NCBI GenBank assembly: GCA_020442505.1
Contig: JAGRJZ010000069.1
Span: 1 to 6,895 of the forward strand
Direction: 5' to 3'
Length of the DNA stretch: 6,895 bases
Source: Alphaproteobacteria bacterium
GTDB taxonomy: Bacteria; Pseudomonadota; Alphaproteobacteria; Micavibrionales; Micavibrionaceae
In this document: positions 1 through 6,626 of the stretch, piece after piece
How the letters are laid out: each line of letters begins with the position of its first letter
Position numbering within the stretch: position 1 is the first letter of the stretch
The notes under the pieces: generated by a model
Database searches by the model: none
What the model was told of the DNA's origin: nothing
Seen by the model: the letters and a program-made list of their open reading frames with translations, nothing else
Translations under genes and position numbers: made by a program

Positions 1-3000
1 AAGATGGAGGACGTCATCTTCGCCGGGACGGATTCCCGCCCGGCCCGAAACATGGCGGAGGTGTCGGTACTTCTGGACAACAGCAAACGTACGGCGCCGG
101 GGCCCCACAACAACACGGACGAGATCGAGGTCGTGCGTAAAATCGCCCGGGACCAGGGATCTGCCTACCGGATCAATGGAAAGGGCGTACGTGCCAGAGA
201 CGTACAGCTGCTCTATGCGGATATCTTAAGCGGCGCGAATTCGCCCTATCTGGTCTCCCAAGGCAAAATCACGAACATGATCCAGGCCAAGCCGCTGGAG
301 CGCCGGATGTTTTTGGAAGAAGCCGCCGGAATTTCCGGCCTCTACGCCCGACGGCACGAGGCGGAACTGCGTCTGCGCGCGACGGAGACCAACCTCGGGC
401 GGCTGGATGATCTGTTGGGCGGAATGGAGACTCGTTTGGCGGATTTGAAGAAACAAGCGCGTCAGGCCGCAAAATACCGGAATCTCAGCGCGCAGATCCG
501 GCAGTTGGAAGTCATGATCGCCGCGTTGGAATGGCGTGCCTCCCACGACAAGCTGCGTGAGGTCGAACGTGCCTTCGGGGTGGCCGAAAGCGCGGTGGCC
601 GAGCATCTGACGGTCGTCACGCAACTGACCCGAACCCAAAACACCCAGGCCGCGGATCTGCCCGATTTACGGCAAAAGGACGCCGAGACGGCCGCATCCC
701 TTCAGGCCCAGAAAATCGCCTTGCAACGTCTGGAAGACGAAGCGCAGCGGATCGACGCCCAGCTTTCCGAAAACGAAAACCAGTTGGCACAGATCGGCAT
801 TGATCGGATGCACGAACGCGAAACCTTGGCCGAAAACGAAAAAATTCTGACTCAGCTTGAGCGGGAAAACGAAAAACTCTCCGCCCGTCAAGAAACGGAC
901 ACAGGCGACCTGACCCTCCGAGAGGCCGAAAAAACCCGGTTGCAAGAGATCGTAAACGAGCAGGACGCGGCCTGCACCGCCTTGATGGAACAAGCGGCGC
1001 AAACACGCGCACAGAAAGAATCGCTCGAATCCCGGATCGCGCAGGATCAAAAGCGCCGTGAGTCTTTGGAGCTTCGCCATGCGGACATCGCGGCTCATCT
1101 GACCGAACAAAAGGCCCGGGCGCCCGCGGAGAATCCGGTTGAAACCTTACGTGCGGGGATAGCCGCAAGCGAAACGCGGATCGAAACGCTCCGAAAGGGA
1201 ATAGAAGAAAAGGAGACCGCTCTTCAGGAAGCTCGCAGCAAGGCCGAAACCGCTCGCGAGGCTTTACGCGAGGCGGAAAACAATAAGATAAAAAAAGAAA
1301 ATGAAATAAATGCATTAGAAAGTGTTATTAAATTATTTTCAGAAGGTTTGTTTCGACCGATTCTCGACGACATTCATACCGAGGACGGGTTTGAAATCGC
1401 TTTGTCCCGGGCTCTGGGCGATACGCTAACCGCCTCGACGGATCCGGATGCTCCGATCGTCTGGCGAGAAGCGCCCGCAGGAGCGATTCCGGATCTCCCC
1501 TCCGGTTTGCAGAGCCTCTCCCGCCACGTCAAGGCGCCCAAGGCCCTTGGCCGGGCGCTGTCCCAGATCGGTTTCATCGCGGAGGAACAAGACGCGCCGA
1601 AATACGTGGATACCCTCCATCCAGGACAGTCGATCGTCGCCCGAAGCGGCGCGTATTGGCGTTGGGACGGCCTGCATATCAAGGCCGACGCGCCCGACCG
1701 ACACGCCGTTCAGATTCAGCAAAAAAATCGCCTTGAAGAACTCCAGAAGCAGATTCCAGCCTTGGAAAAAGCCATCGAAGCCGCTACGGAAGAACGGGAT
1801 CAAACTCAAACGAAGCGCGAAAAAACGGAAAACTCCCTGACCGCCCTGCGCCCTGAGCACAGCGCGGCTGAGGCGGCCTTGCGAGCTGATCGCGCGGCTC
1901 TCTCGGACGCGCTCGAGGGCCAGGCCGCCACTCTCGCGGAGCAAGCAAAACAGGAAGAAACGCTCCGTCTGTTAAGTACAGAATTACAGGATTTGAATTC
2001 CGAAATATCAAAAAATAACAGTGCATTGAAGAATTTTGATGATAAATTAATTGAGAAAAAACAAACTGAAATCTCGACCCGTAAAGCCGCTCTTTCGACC
2101 GCGCGCGAAGAGCTTCAAGAGGCCCTGACGGCTTTCGACATGGCCCGCCAGGAGCAATCCCGTCGCAAGGCTCGGCTGCAAGCTATCGGAGACGAGCGGG
2201 TGAATCTTCAAAACCGCTGCATCCGGGCCCGGGAACATTTAAAAACGTTGGACGCAAGAGAATCTGAAATCAAGGAAAAAACGGAATCCCTGCGCGCGCG
2301 CCCTGCGGCGATTCGGGCCGAAACCGAAGCGCTTTTATCGAAGATCACGGTGAAGGAACGTGAGAAAAACGCACTTGCCGACAAAATCGCGGGGATCGAA
2401 GGCGAGCTGTCCGAAACGACGCGCGCCCTGAAAGAGGCCGAATCACAGCTGGCAAGCGCCCGCGAAGACCGCGCCAGAGCCCAGGCGATGACCGAAGAAC
2501 GCCAGCGTCACCTGCGCGAGATTAAAACACATGTGGAGGAGCATTTCGGGATGGCGCCGGAGGATCTGCATGCGGAAGCAGCGCTGGATCCCGACAATCT
2601 GCCGGCGCTGGAAGACTTAAAATCACGAAAGGAAAGCGATATCCGGGCCCGCGACGCGATCGGACCTGTGAACCTTCGCGCAGACACGGAAGCCGAAGAT
2701 CTGGAAACGGAGCTGGGAGGAATTTTGAACGAACGCGCGGATTTGCTGGCCGCGATCCAGGAACTGCGCGGCGGGATTAACAAGCTGAACAAAGAAGCGC
2801 GCGAGCGTCTCAACGCCGCCTTTGACCGTGTGAACGCCCATTTCCGCGACATGTTCACGCGCTTGTTCGGCGGGGGAAAGGCGCATTTGGCTTTGATCGA
2901 ATCGGACGACCCGCTTGAAGCCGGACTGGAAATCTATGCCCAGCCGCCCGGCAAGGCGCTTCAGTCCCTCTCCTTGCTCTCCGGGGGGGAGCAGACTCTA

Positions 3001-3288
3001 ACCGCGATCGCGCTGATCTTCGCCATGTTCCTGACGAATCCGGCGCCGATCTGCGTGCTGGACGAAGTCGACGCGCCGCTGGACGACGCCAATGTGGACC
3101 GGGTGTGCGACCTGCTTGAGGAATTCGCCGAACGCGGGGAAACCCGTTTTCTGATTATCACCCACCACCGTTTAACGATGGCGCGGATGGACCGGCTCTA
3201 CGGGGTGACCATGACGGAAAAAGGAGTCTCGCAACTGGTCTCGGTCGATCTGAACCAACAGCTTGACTTCCTGGAAGCGGCGGCGTAG
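1..3288 (+). CDS. smc: Chromosome segregation protein SMC, 5' partial
   Basis: This is the condensin-type ATPase that, with ScpA and ScpB, organises and segregates the chromosome. The frame is open from base 1. The first visible Met (base 4) is not the real start, because family members have roughly 60-70 more residues carrying Walker A and the Q-loop; those lie outside the window. Counting from that Met, the order is: rest of the N-terminal head including EEAAGISGLYARR (about 104-116), long N-terminal coiled coil (about 120-440) rich in Glu, Lys, Arg, Ala and Gln, hinge (about 445-565, with GFEIALSRALGD and YWRWDGLH), C-terminal coiled coil (about 570-930), then the C-terminal head. The head has the ABC signature LSGGEQ (992-997), Walker B CVLDEVD with catalytic Glu1021, the D-loop after it, and H-loop THHRLTM (1053-1059). 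All motifs on the visible side are intact, so the protein looks functional. Two AT-rich islands interrupt its usual codon use. It ends TAG, 7 bp from the convergent zapE stop. Confidence 0.97.
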   Translation, partial: KMEDVIFAGTDSRPARNMAEVSVLLDNSKRTAPGPHNNTDEIEVVRKIARDQGSAYRINGKGVRARDVQLLYADILSGANSPYLVSQGKITNMIQAKPLERRMFLEEAAGISGLYARRHEAELRLRATETNLGRLDDLLGGMETRLADLKKQARQAAKYRNLSAQIRQLEVMIAALEWRASHDKLREVERAFGVAESAVAEHLTVVTQLTRTQNTQAADLPDLRQKDAETAASLQAQKIALQRLEDEAQRIDAQLSENENQLAQIGIDRMHERETLAENEKILTQLERENEKLSARQETDTGDLTLREAEKTRLQEIVNEQDAACTALMEQAAQTRAQKESLESRIAQDQKRRESLELRHADIAAHLTEQKARAPAENPVETLRAGIAASETRIETLRKGIEEKETALQEARSKAETAREALREAENNKIKKENEINALESVIKLFSEGLFRPILDDIHTEDGFEIALSRALGDTLTASTDPDAPIVWREAPAGAIPDLPSGLQSLSRHVKAPKALGRALSQIGFIAEEQDAPKYVDTLHPGQSIVARSGAYWRWDGLHIKADAPDRHAVQIQQKNRLEELQKQIPALEKAIEAATEERDQTQTKREKTENSLTALRPEHSAAEAALRADRAALSDALEGQAATLAEQAKQEETLRLLSTELQDLNSEISKNNSALKNFDDKLIEKKQTEISTRKAALSTAREELQEALTAFDMARQEQSRRKARLQAIGDERVNLQNRCIRAREHLKTLDARESEIKEKTESLRARPAAIRAETEALLSKITVKEREKNALADKIAGIEGELSETTRALKEAESQLASAREDRARAQAMTEERQRHLREIKTHVEEHFGMAPEDLHAEAALDPDNLPALEDLKSRKESDIRARDAIGPVNLRADTEAEDLETELGGILNERADLLAAIQELRGGINKLNKEARERLNAAFDRVNAHFRDMFTRLFGGGKAHLALIESDDPLEAGLEIYAQPPGKALQSLSLLSGGEQTLTAIALIFAMFLTNPAPICVLDEVDAPLDDANVDRVCDLLEEFAERGETRFLIITHHRLTMARMDRLYGVTMTEKGVSQLVSVDLNQQLDFLEAAA
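1281..1340 (+). other. AT-rich island in smc just before the hinge
   Basis: Only 10 of these 60 bases are G or C by hand count, whereas the surrounding smc sequence is clearly GC-rich. It encodes a Lys/Asn/Glu/Ile-rich piece (about residues 427-446, starting NNKIKKENEI) that ends where the hinge begins. Codons rare elsewhere in the gene (ATA, TTA, AAT) are concentrated here. The reading frame is intact, so it is part of the gene and not an insertion that breaks it. It contains the A7 run at 1290-1296. Its cause is unknown. Confidence 0.8.
1971..2070 (+). other. AT-rich island in smc C-terminal coiled coil
   Basis: By hand count 25 of 100 bases are G or C, again in frame within GC-rich coding sequence. 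It encodes about residues 656-689 (including ISKNNSALKNFDDKLIEKK), which still reads as coiled coil and carries several TTA, AAT and AAA codons. It lies about 90 residues past the end of the hinge, so in the folded antiparallel arm it is not opposite the first island. Confidence 0.75.
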
Positions 3289-3305
3289 GAAAACCCTATG
3301 TTTTC
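3289..3305. repeat. Small inverted repeat at the smc/zapE junction
   Basis: GAAAAC (3289-3294) and GTTTTC (3300-3305) are perfect inverted copies around a 5-base loop. They span the gap between the two convergent stop codons and the last codons of zapE. The stem is only 6 bp and mostly A-T, and no U-tract follows on either strand, so it is at best a weak bidirectional terminator. It may be chance. Confidence 0.3.
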
Positions 3306-4423
3306 ATATAATCAACGCTCTGCATTTCCGTCAGGCGGCTGACGGTTCGCTGGAATTCAAAGGCGTAATCCGGACCGACATAAAGTTTCCCGGGCGGCGC
3401 GGCGGCGGTCACGACCAGTTTGGTTCCTTTCTCGTACAAGACGTCGATCAAGGTCATCAGGCGTTTTGTCTCGTTTCGCCGGTCATAGCCCAGCTTGGGG
3501 ATCCCTTCCAAAAACACCGTGTGATAACTCTGCGCGATGTGCAGGTAATCCTCCGCGCCCATGGGCCGTTCGCAGAGTTCGGCAAAGGAAAAGCGCGCCA
3601 CGCCCTTCGCGGACCGCCGAACCGTCAGGTTGCGCCCGCGCACGCTGAGCGTCTCTTTGTAAGGTTTCGTGTTTTCGGTCAGATCGGCAAAGGTTTTGTC
3701 GGCCTTCTGGCGTGCCGGCCGGCCCAGCGGCCAGAAATAAACGCCGTCCTCCTGAAGCGTTTGCAGGCGGTAGTCCCTTGGCCCGTCCATGCAGATCACT
3801 TCCGTTTTTTCCTTCAAAAGCGCGATGAACGGCAAAAACAGCTCCCGTTGCAATCCGCCCTCGTACAGGCGATCCGGCGGCCAGTTGCTCGTCGCGACGA
3901 CCACGACCCCTTGCGCGAATAAAGCGGTAAAAAGACGACCCAAAATCATCGCGTCGGCGACGTCGGTGACATGAAATTCGTCGAAACACAAAACGCGGAC
4001 CCGTGCGGCAATGTCTTTTGCGAAATCGGGCAGGATCGCGTCCACCCCCTCGCCCCGGCGCTTGTGGAGACCCTCGTGCAGTTCGATCAAAAATTCGTGG
4101 AAATGAACCCGGCGCGCGGGCACCGTTTCCGGCAGGCTATCAAAGAACAAATCCATCACCATCGACTTCCCGCGCCCCACCCCGCCATACAGATAGAGTC
4201 CTTTTATCTCCGGCGGTTTTTCCCTGTTTCCTCTCCCGCGCGGGACGATAAATCCTCCGGCAAGCCGTTGCATGAAACTTTGGAGGGGGAAGACAGGATG
4301 GGCGGCAAGCGCCGTATAAACCCGCTCCAACGCTGCGACCGCCCGCGCCTGATCGGGATCCGGGGTCAGGACGCCGGATTCGCATTGCTGCCGGTAGCGC
4401 GTGAGGGGCGAGTTTGTTTTCAT
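3296..4423 (-). CDS. zapE: Cell division protein ZapE (AFG1-like P-loop ATPase)
   Basis: ZapE/AFG1-family ATPases are cytoplasmic P-loop proteins; the E. coli member associates with the FtsZ ring and affects division, especially under stress. Numbering from the upstream Met at 4429, the protein shows Walker A GGVGRGKS (82-89), the following HFHEFL segment (109-114), Walker B VLCFDEFHVTD (146-156), a sensor-like VATSN (178-182), and the family's LYEGGLQRELFLPFI stretch (188-202). Total length, about 375 residues, is normal for the family. I prefer the start at 4423 because its ATG overlaps the gltX TGA as ATGA, the usual arrangement for translational coupling. An ATG two codons earlier (4429) would give 377 residues. 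Neither start has a clear Shine-Dalgarno sequence, which fits coupling to gltX. The stop faces the smc stop 7 bp away. Confidence 0.94.
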   Translation of the reverse strand: MKTNSPLTRYRQQCESGVLTPDPDQARAVAALERVYTALAAHPVFPLQSFMQRLAGGFIVPRGRGNREKPPEIKGLYLYGGVGRGKSMVMDLFFDSLPETVPARRVHFHEFLIELHEGLHKRRGEGVDAILPDFAKDIAARVRVLCFDEFHVTDVADAMILGRLFTALFAQGVVVVATSNWPPDRLYEGGLQRELFLPFIALLKEKTEVICMDGPRDYRLQTLQEDGVYFWPLGRPARQKADKTFADLTENTKPYKETLSVRGRNLTVRRSAKGVARFSFAELCERPMGAEDYLHIAQSYHTVFLEGIPKLGYDRRNETKRLMTLIDVLYEKGTKLVVTAAAPPGKLYVGPDYAFEFQRTVSRLTEMQSVDYMKT

Positions 4424-5859
4424 AAACATTCACGGCTGGATAAAGAACCCAAGACAGCGGCATTGATCCGCTCCACGGTTTCCTGCTGCCCCAGGATCGC
4501 GGCAGCATGGAAGATCGAGGGGGAAACCGTCGTTCCGGTCAGCGCCGCGCGCAGGGGCATAGCGACCGGCCCCAATTTTCCCGCGCATAAATCCTGCGCG
4601 ACCTCTTTGCAAATCGCCGCAACGGTTTCTTCCGTGAAAGCGGGGGCGCCCCTGAACCGTTTTTGCAACGCCTCAAGAACCGTTTTTGCATCGCCGGAAA
4701 GCGCTTTTTGGGCCTTTTCATCATAGGAAAAAGGTATTTTTTTCCCGTAAAAAGCCCCTTCGTCAACAAGATGGAGGAGAGTCTTCGCGCGATCTTTCAA
4801 TTCCGGCATACCCGCAATGAACCGTTTTTGCGCCGTGTCATCCTCCGTAATGTCCAGGCAGTGACGGGCCCGTAGAATCGGAAGGACGAGATCCAAAAGA
4901 CGCGGATCGTCCGCTTCCTTGATATAATGCGCGTTCAGACTTTCCAGCTTCGCGAAGTCAAAGCGGGCCGCGGCCTGGTTCACACGGTCCAGATCAAACC
5001 ATTCAACGGCCTGATCGGCGGAAATAATCTCGTCGTCCCCGTGGCTCCATCCGAGACGCAAAAGATAATTGCACAAAGCCTCGGGCAAGTATCCCATCTC
5101 CCGATACTCCTCGACGCTCGCCGCGCCGTGGCGTTTGGACATTTTCTTGCCGTCCGGCCCCAGGATCATCGGTAAATGGGCATAAGCCGGCACGTCCCAG
5201 CCCATGGCGTCGATGATAACCTTCTGGCGCGGGGTATTGTTCAGGTGATCGTCCCCGCGGATGACGTGCGTGACGCCCATATCGTGGTCGTCCACGACGA
5301 CGGAAAGCATATAGGTCGGGCTTCCATCCGAACGCAGCAGAATAAAATCATCCAGCTGCTCGTTCTTTACCCGCACATCGCCCTGTACCTTGTCACGGAT
5401 CAGCGTTTCCCCGTCCAGCGGGGCTTTGATCCGCACCACGGGGTTCACGCCGTTGCGGGGCTTGCCGTCGGCGTTTTGATCCCGCCAGCGCCGGTCATAG
5501 GCTACGGGACGGCCTTGGGCTTTGGCTTCCTCCCGCATGTCGGCCAGCTCCTCCGGCGTGCAGTAGCAATAATACGCCGCGCCCTGGGCCAGCAATTCCT
5601 GCGCCACGGCGACATGGCGATCCCTCTGTTCGTACTGGGAGACGATTTCTCCGTCCCAATCAAGCCCAAGCCAACGCAGATCGTTGATCAGCGTCACAAC
5701 GGCCTCTTCCGAATGACGGGCACGGTCGGTGTCCTCGATCCGGAACAGCATCCTGCCGCCATGATGCTTCGCGTACAGCCAGTTATACAGCGCCGTGCGC
5801 GCGTTGCCGACATGCATAAATCCGGTTGGCGACGGCGGGAAACGGGTAACGATGGTCAT
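4420..5859 (-). CDS. gltX: Glutamyl-tRNA synthetase
   Basis: This class I aminoacyl-tRNA synthetase attaches glutamate to tRNA-Glu using ATP, in the cytoplasm. At 479 residues it is full length. The HIGH-type motif reads HVGN (16-19) after RFPPSPTG, and the KMSKR loop is intact (239-243). The catalytic core includes LRSDGSPTYMLSVVVDDHDMG (about 175-195) and HVIRGDDH (198-205). The zinc-type insert keeps CYC (Cys98, Cys100), but the positions matching the other two E. coli zinc ligands (Cys125, His127) appear to be Trp125 and Asp127, so zinc binding is probably lost, as seems common in alphaproteobacterial forms. Whether it also charges tRNA-Gln (non-discriminating, working with GatCAB) cannot be told from the sequence by eye. 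The ATG start has GGAAG 8 bases upstream. It lies 38 bp downstream of vapC and overlaps zapE by 4 bp. Confidence 0.96.
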   Translation of the reverse strand: MTIVTRFPPSPTGFMHVGNARTALYNWLYAKHHGGRMLFRIEDTDRARHSEEAVVTLINDLRWLGLDWDGEIVSQYEQRDRHVAVAQELLAQGAAYYCYCTPEELADMREEAKAQGRPVAYDRRWRDQNADGKPRNGVNPVVRIKAPLDGETLIRDKVQGDVRVKNEQLDDFILLRSDGSPTYMLSVVVDDHDMGVTHVIRGDDHLNNTPRQKVIIDAMGWDVPAYAHLPMILGPDGKKMSKRHGAASVEEYREMGYLPEALCNYLLRLGWSHGDDEIISADQAVEWFDLDRVNQAAARFDFAKLESLNAHYIKEADDPRLLDLVLPILRARHCLDITEDDTAQKRFIAGMPELKDRAKTLLHLVDEGAFYGKKIPFSYDEKAQKALSGDAKTVLEALQKRFRGAPAFTEETVAAICKEVAQDLCAGKLGPVAMPLRAALTGTTVSPSIFHAAAILGQQETVERINAAVLGSLSSRECL

Positions 5860-5867
5860 GATGAGAA

Positions 5868-5872
5868 CTTCC
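5868..5872 (-). promoter_or_regulatory. Ribosome binding site of gltX
   Basis: On the minus strand GGAAG lies 8 bases before the gltX ATG. It is the clearest Shine-Dalgarno match among the minus-strand genes here and fixes the gltX start at 5859. The rest of the 38-bp vapC-gltX gap contains no hairpin followed by a T-run. Confidence 0.6.
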
Positions 5873-5897
5873 AGAAAATTTTAACGGTTCTTGTCTT

Positions 5898-6260
5898 CTA
5901 AGGAACATAAACATCCGGCGCAGCCGGGTCAAAATCTTTGGTATTACGCGTCACCAGAATCCCCCCACCGACGCGGGCCGTTGCATAGATCATGGCATCG
6001 GGAAGCTTCAGCCTCGTATCCCGCCGCAGGGCGGCGCCTTCACGGCAAATCGGCCTGTCCGTGTGGACAATTTCAAACAACGCGTCAATGACTTTATCCG
6101 CTGCAGCGCGTTGCGATTCCAGCGCAAGGCCGACCATGAACTCCGCATACGCGATGGCCGGAAGTTTCAGGGAATCAAAACGCTCCAGCGCCAGCTTGTC
6201 CGCTTCGTTTCCCTTGAAAAACCCGATCAGGATATTGGTATCAAGATAACCCGTTGCCAT
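5898..6260 (-). CDS. vapC: VapC-type PIN-domain toxin (predicted endoribonuclease)
   Basis: This is a type II toxin: a small PIN-domain, metal-dependent RNase that blocks translation when not bound by its antitoxin. At 120 residues it has the usual length. The active-site acidic residues are all visible: Asp7 in YLDTN, Glu40 in AYAEFMVG, Asp88 in LPDAMIYATA, and Asp109 in the TRNTKDF motif. Known VapC enzymes cut initiator tRNA, other tRNA anticodon loops or 23S rRNA; the target here cannot be inferred. The ATG follows the vapB TAA with no gap (TAAATG), so the two should be co-translated. With all catalytic residues present the toxin is probably active, which implies that vapB is functional too. 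Confidence 0.93.
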   Translation of the reverse strand: MATGYLDTNILIGFFKGNEADKLALERFDSLKLPAIAYAEFMVGLALESQRAAADKVIDALFEIVHTDRPICREGAALRRDTRLKLPDAMIYATARVGGGILVTRNTKDFDPAAPDVYVP

Positions 6261-6590
6261 TTACTTGTCCGGCCGTTCGATGGGCGTCTGTTCCTGATCG
6301 TGCAGGCCCCGGTTTTGAACAAGCTGGCTACCGGCGGAAAAATCCCGTTCGTTCCATTCCGCCCGCATTTTTTCCTGATAAGCAAGGCCGTCCAGACCGT
6401 CGAATACGGTCGGATCATTCCTGAACAAGCCGAAATATTGATCCAGCTTGTTTTTAGCTTCCGCCCTTTCTTCTTCAAGGTACAGGGAAACCGCGCGGCG
6501 CACCACTTCGGCGCGCGAAAGACCCCCTTGCGCGGCGATGGCGTCGAGGGATTTGATATCGTCACGAGGGATGTCAACAATCGTTCTCAT
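6261..6590 (-). CDS. vapB: VapB-type ribbon-helix-helix antitoxin
   Basis: This is the antitoxin and probable autorepressor partner of the adjacent VapC. From Met at 6590 it has 109 residues. The N-terminal 45 or so (MRTIVDIPRDDIKSLDAIA..., then LSRAEVVRRAVSLYLEEE) match the CopG/ribbon-helix-helix DNA-binding fold: a short basic beta strand followed by two helices. The middle (FGLFRND...DGLAYQEKMRAEW) resembles the toxin-wrapping tail of this antitoxin group. Relatives I recall often stop at about RAEW, whereas this protein runs on for roughly 28 more polar residues. I chose 6590 because the RHH domain starts there and the candidate promoter places transcription onset at that codon. An upstream ATG (6605) or TTG (6626) would extend translation into the operator and -35 box. 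No good Shine-Dalgarno precedes 6590: AGAAG is only one base away. Confidence 0.88.
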   Translation of the reverse strand: MRTIVDIPRDDIKSLDAIAAQGGLSRAEVVRRAVSLYLEEERAEAKNKLDQYFGLFRNDPTVFDGLDGLAYQEKMRAEWNERDFSAGSQLVQNRGLHDQEQTPIERPDK

Positions 6591-6596
6591 ACTTCT

Positions 6597-6626
6597 ATGA
6601 TGCATGATAACGTTATCAGATGTCAA
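6597..6626 (-). promoter_or_regulatory. Candidate vapBC promoter
   Basis: On the minus strand a consensus -35 TTGACA (6626-6621) begins 3 bases after the lpdA stop codon. An 18-base spacer follows, then CATCAT (6602-6597), which matches TATAAT at 4 of 6 positions. Transcription would begin about 7 bases later, at or next to the A of the vapB ATG (6590). The strong -35, weak -10 and operator in the spacer suit a repressed toxin-antitoxin promoter. The -10 assignment is the least certain part. Confidence 0.5.
6605..6618. promoter_or_regulatory. Perfect 14-bp palindrome, likely VapB(C) operator
   Basis: TGATAACGTTATCA equals its own reverse complement and lies 14 bp upstream of the vapB ATG, between the candidate -35 and -10. 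Outer TGA (6598-6600) and TCA (6623-6625) triplets are placed symmetrically, extending the dyad to 28 bp with mismatched connectors. RHH antitoxins bind such sites as dimers or with the toxin to repress their own operon. No T-run follows, so it is not a typical terminator for lpdA. Confidence 0.65.

Noticed and set aside
4..6. Met at base 4 as the true SMC start
   Set aside because: The frame is open upstream to base 1, and the ATP-binding Walker A that every SMC needs is missing from the visible part, so the gene continues to the left of the window.
617..1315. 232-codon open frame on the minus strand within smc
   Set aside because: It is antisense to well-conserved SMC coiled coil, its translation is Arg/Pro/Phe-rich low-complexity text, and it matches no family. 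GC-rich codon bias on the sense strand explains it.
3263..3922. 219-codon plus-strand open frame overlapping the smc end and zapE
   Set aside because: It is the antisense of clear ZapE coding sequence, and its protein resembles no known family.
5878..5883. TAAAAT as a -10 box for a private gltX promoter
   Set aside because: It matches TATAAT at 5 of 6, but no -35 better than weak sits 16-18 bases upstream, and transcription would begin inside the gltX Shine-Dalgarno. Possible, but not supportable.
5176..5901. 241-codon plus-strand open frame opposite gltX
   Set aside because: It mirrors the conserved catalytic core of GluRS and has no recognisable domain of its own.
6227..6580. 117-codon minus-strand open frame in another phase over vapB
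   Set aside because: The vapB frame gives a coherent RHH antitoxin ending right at vapC; this alternative gives a basic, Ser/Pro/Trp-rich sequence without a domain.
6605..6618. The palindrome as a terminator for lpdA
   Set aside because: The stem is A/T-rich with no loop bases and no T-run follows on the minus strand; its position within a promoter spacer fits an operator better.
6591..6626. Extended vapB start at TTG 6626 or ATG 6605
   Set aside because: The extra residues would be encoded by the -35 box and the operator palindrome, they precede the RHH strand without matching the fold, and no Shine-Dalgarno supports them.
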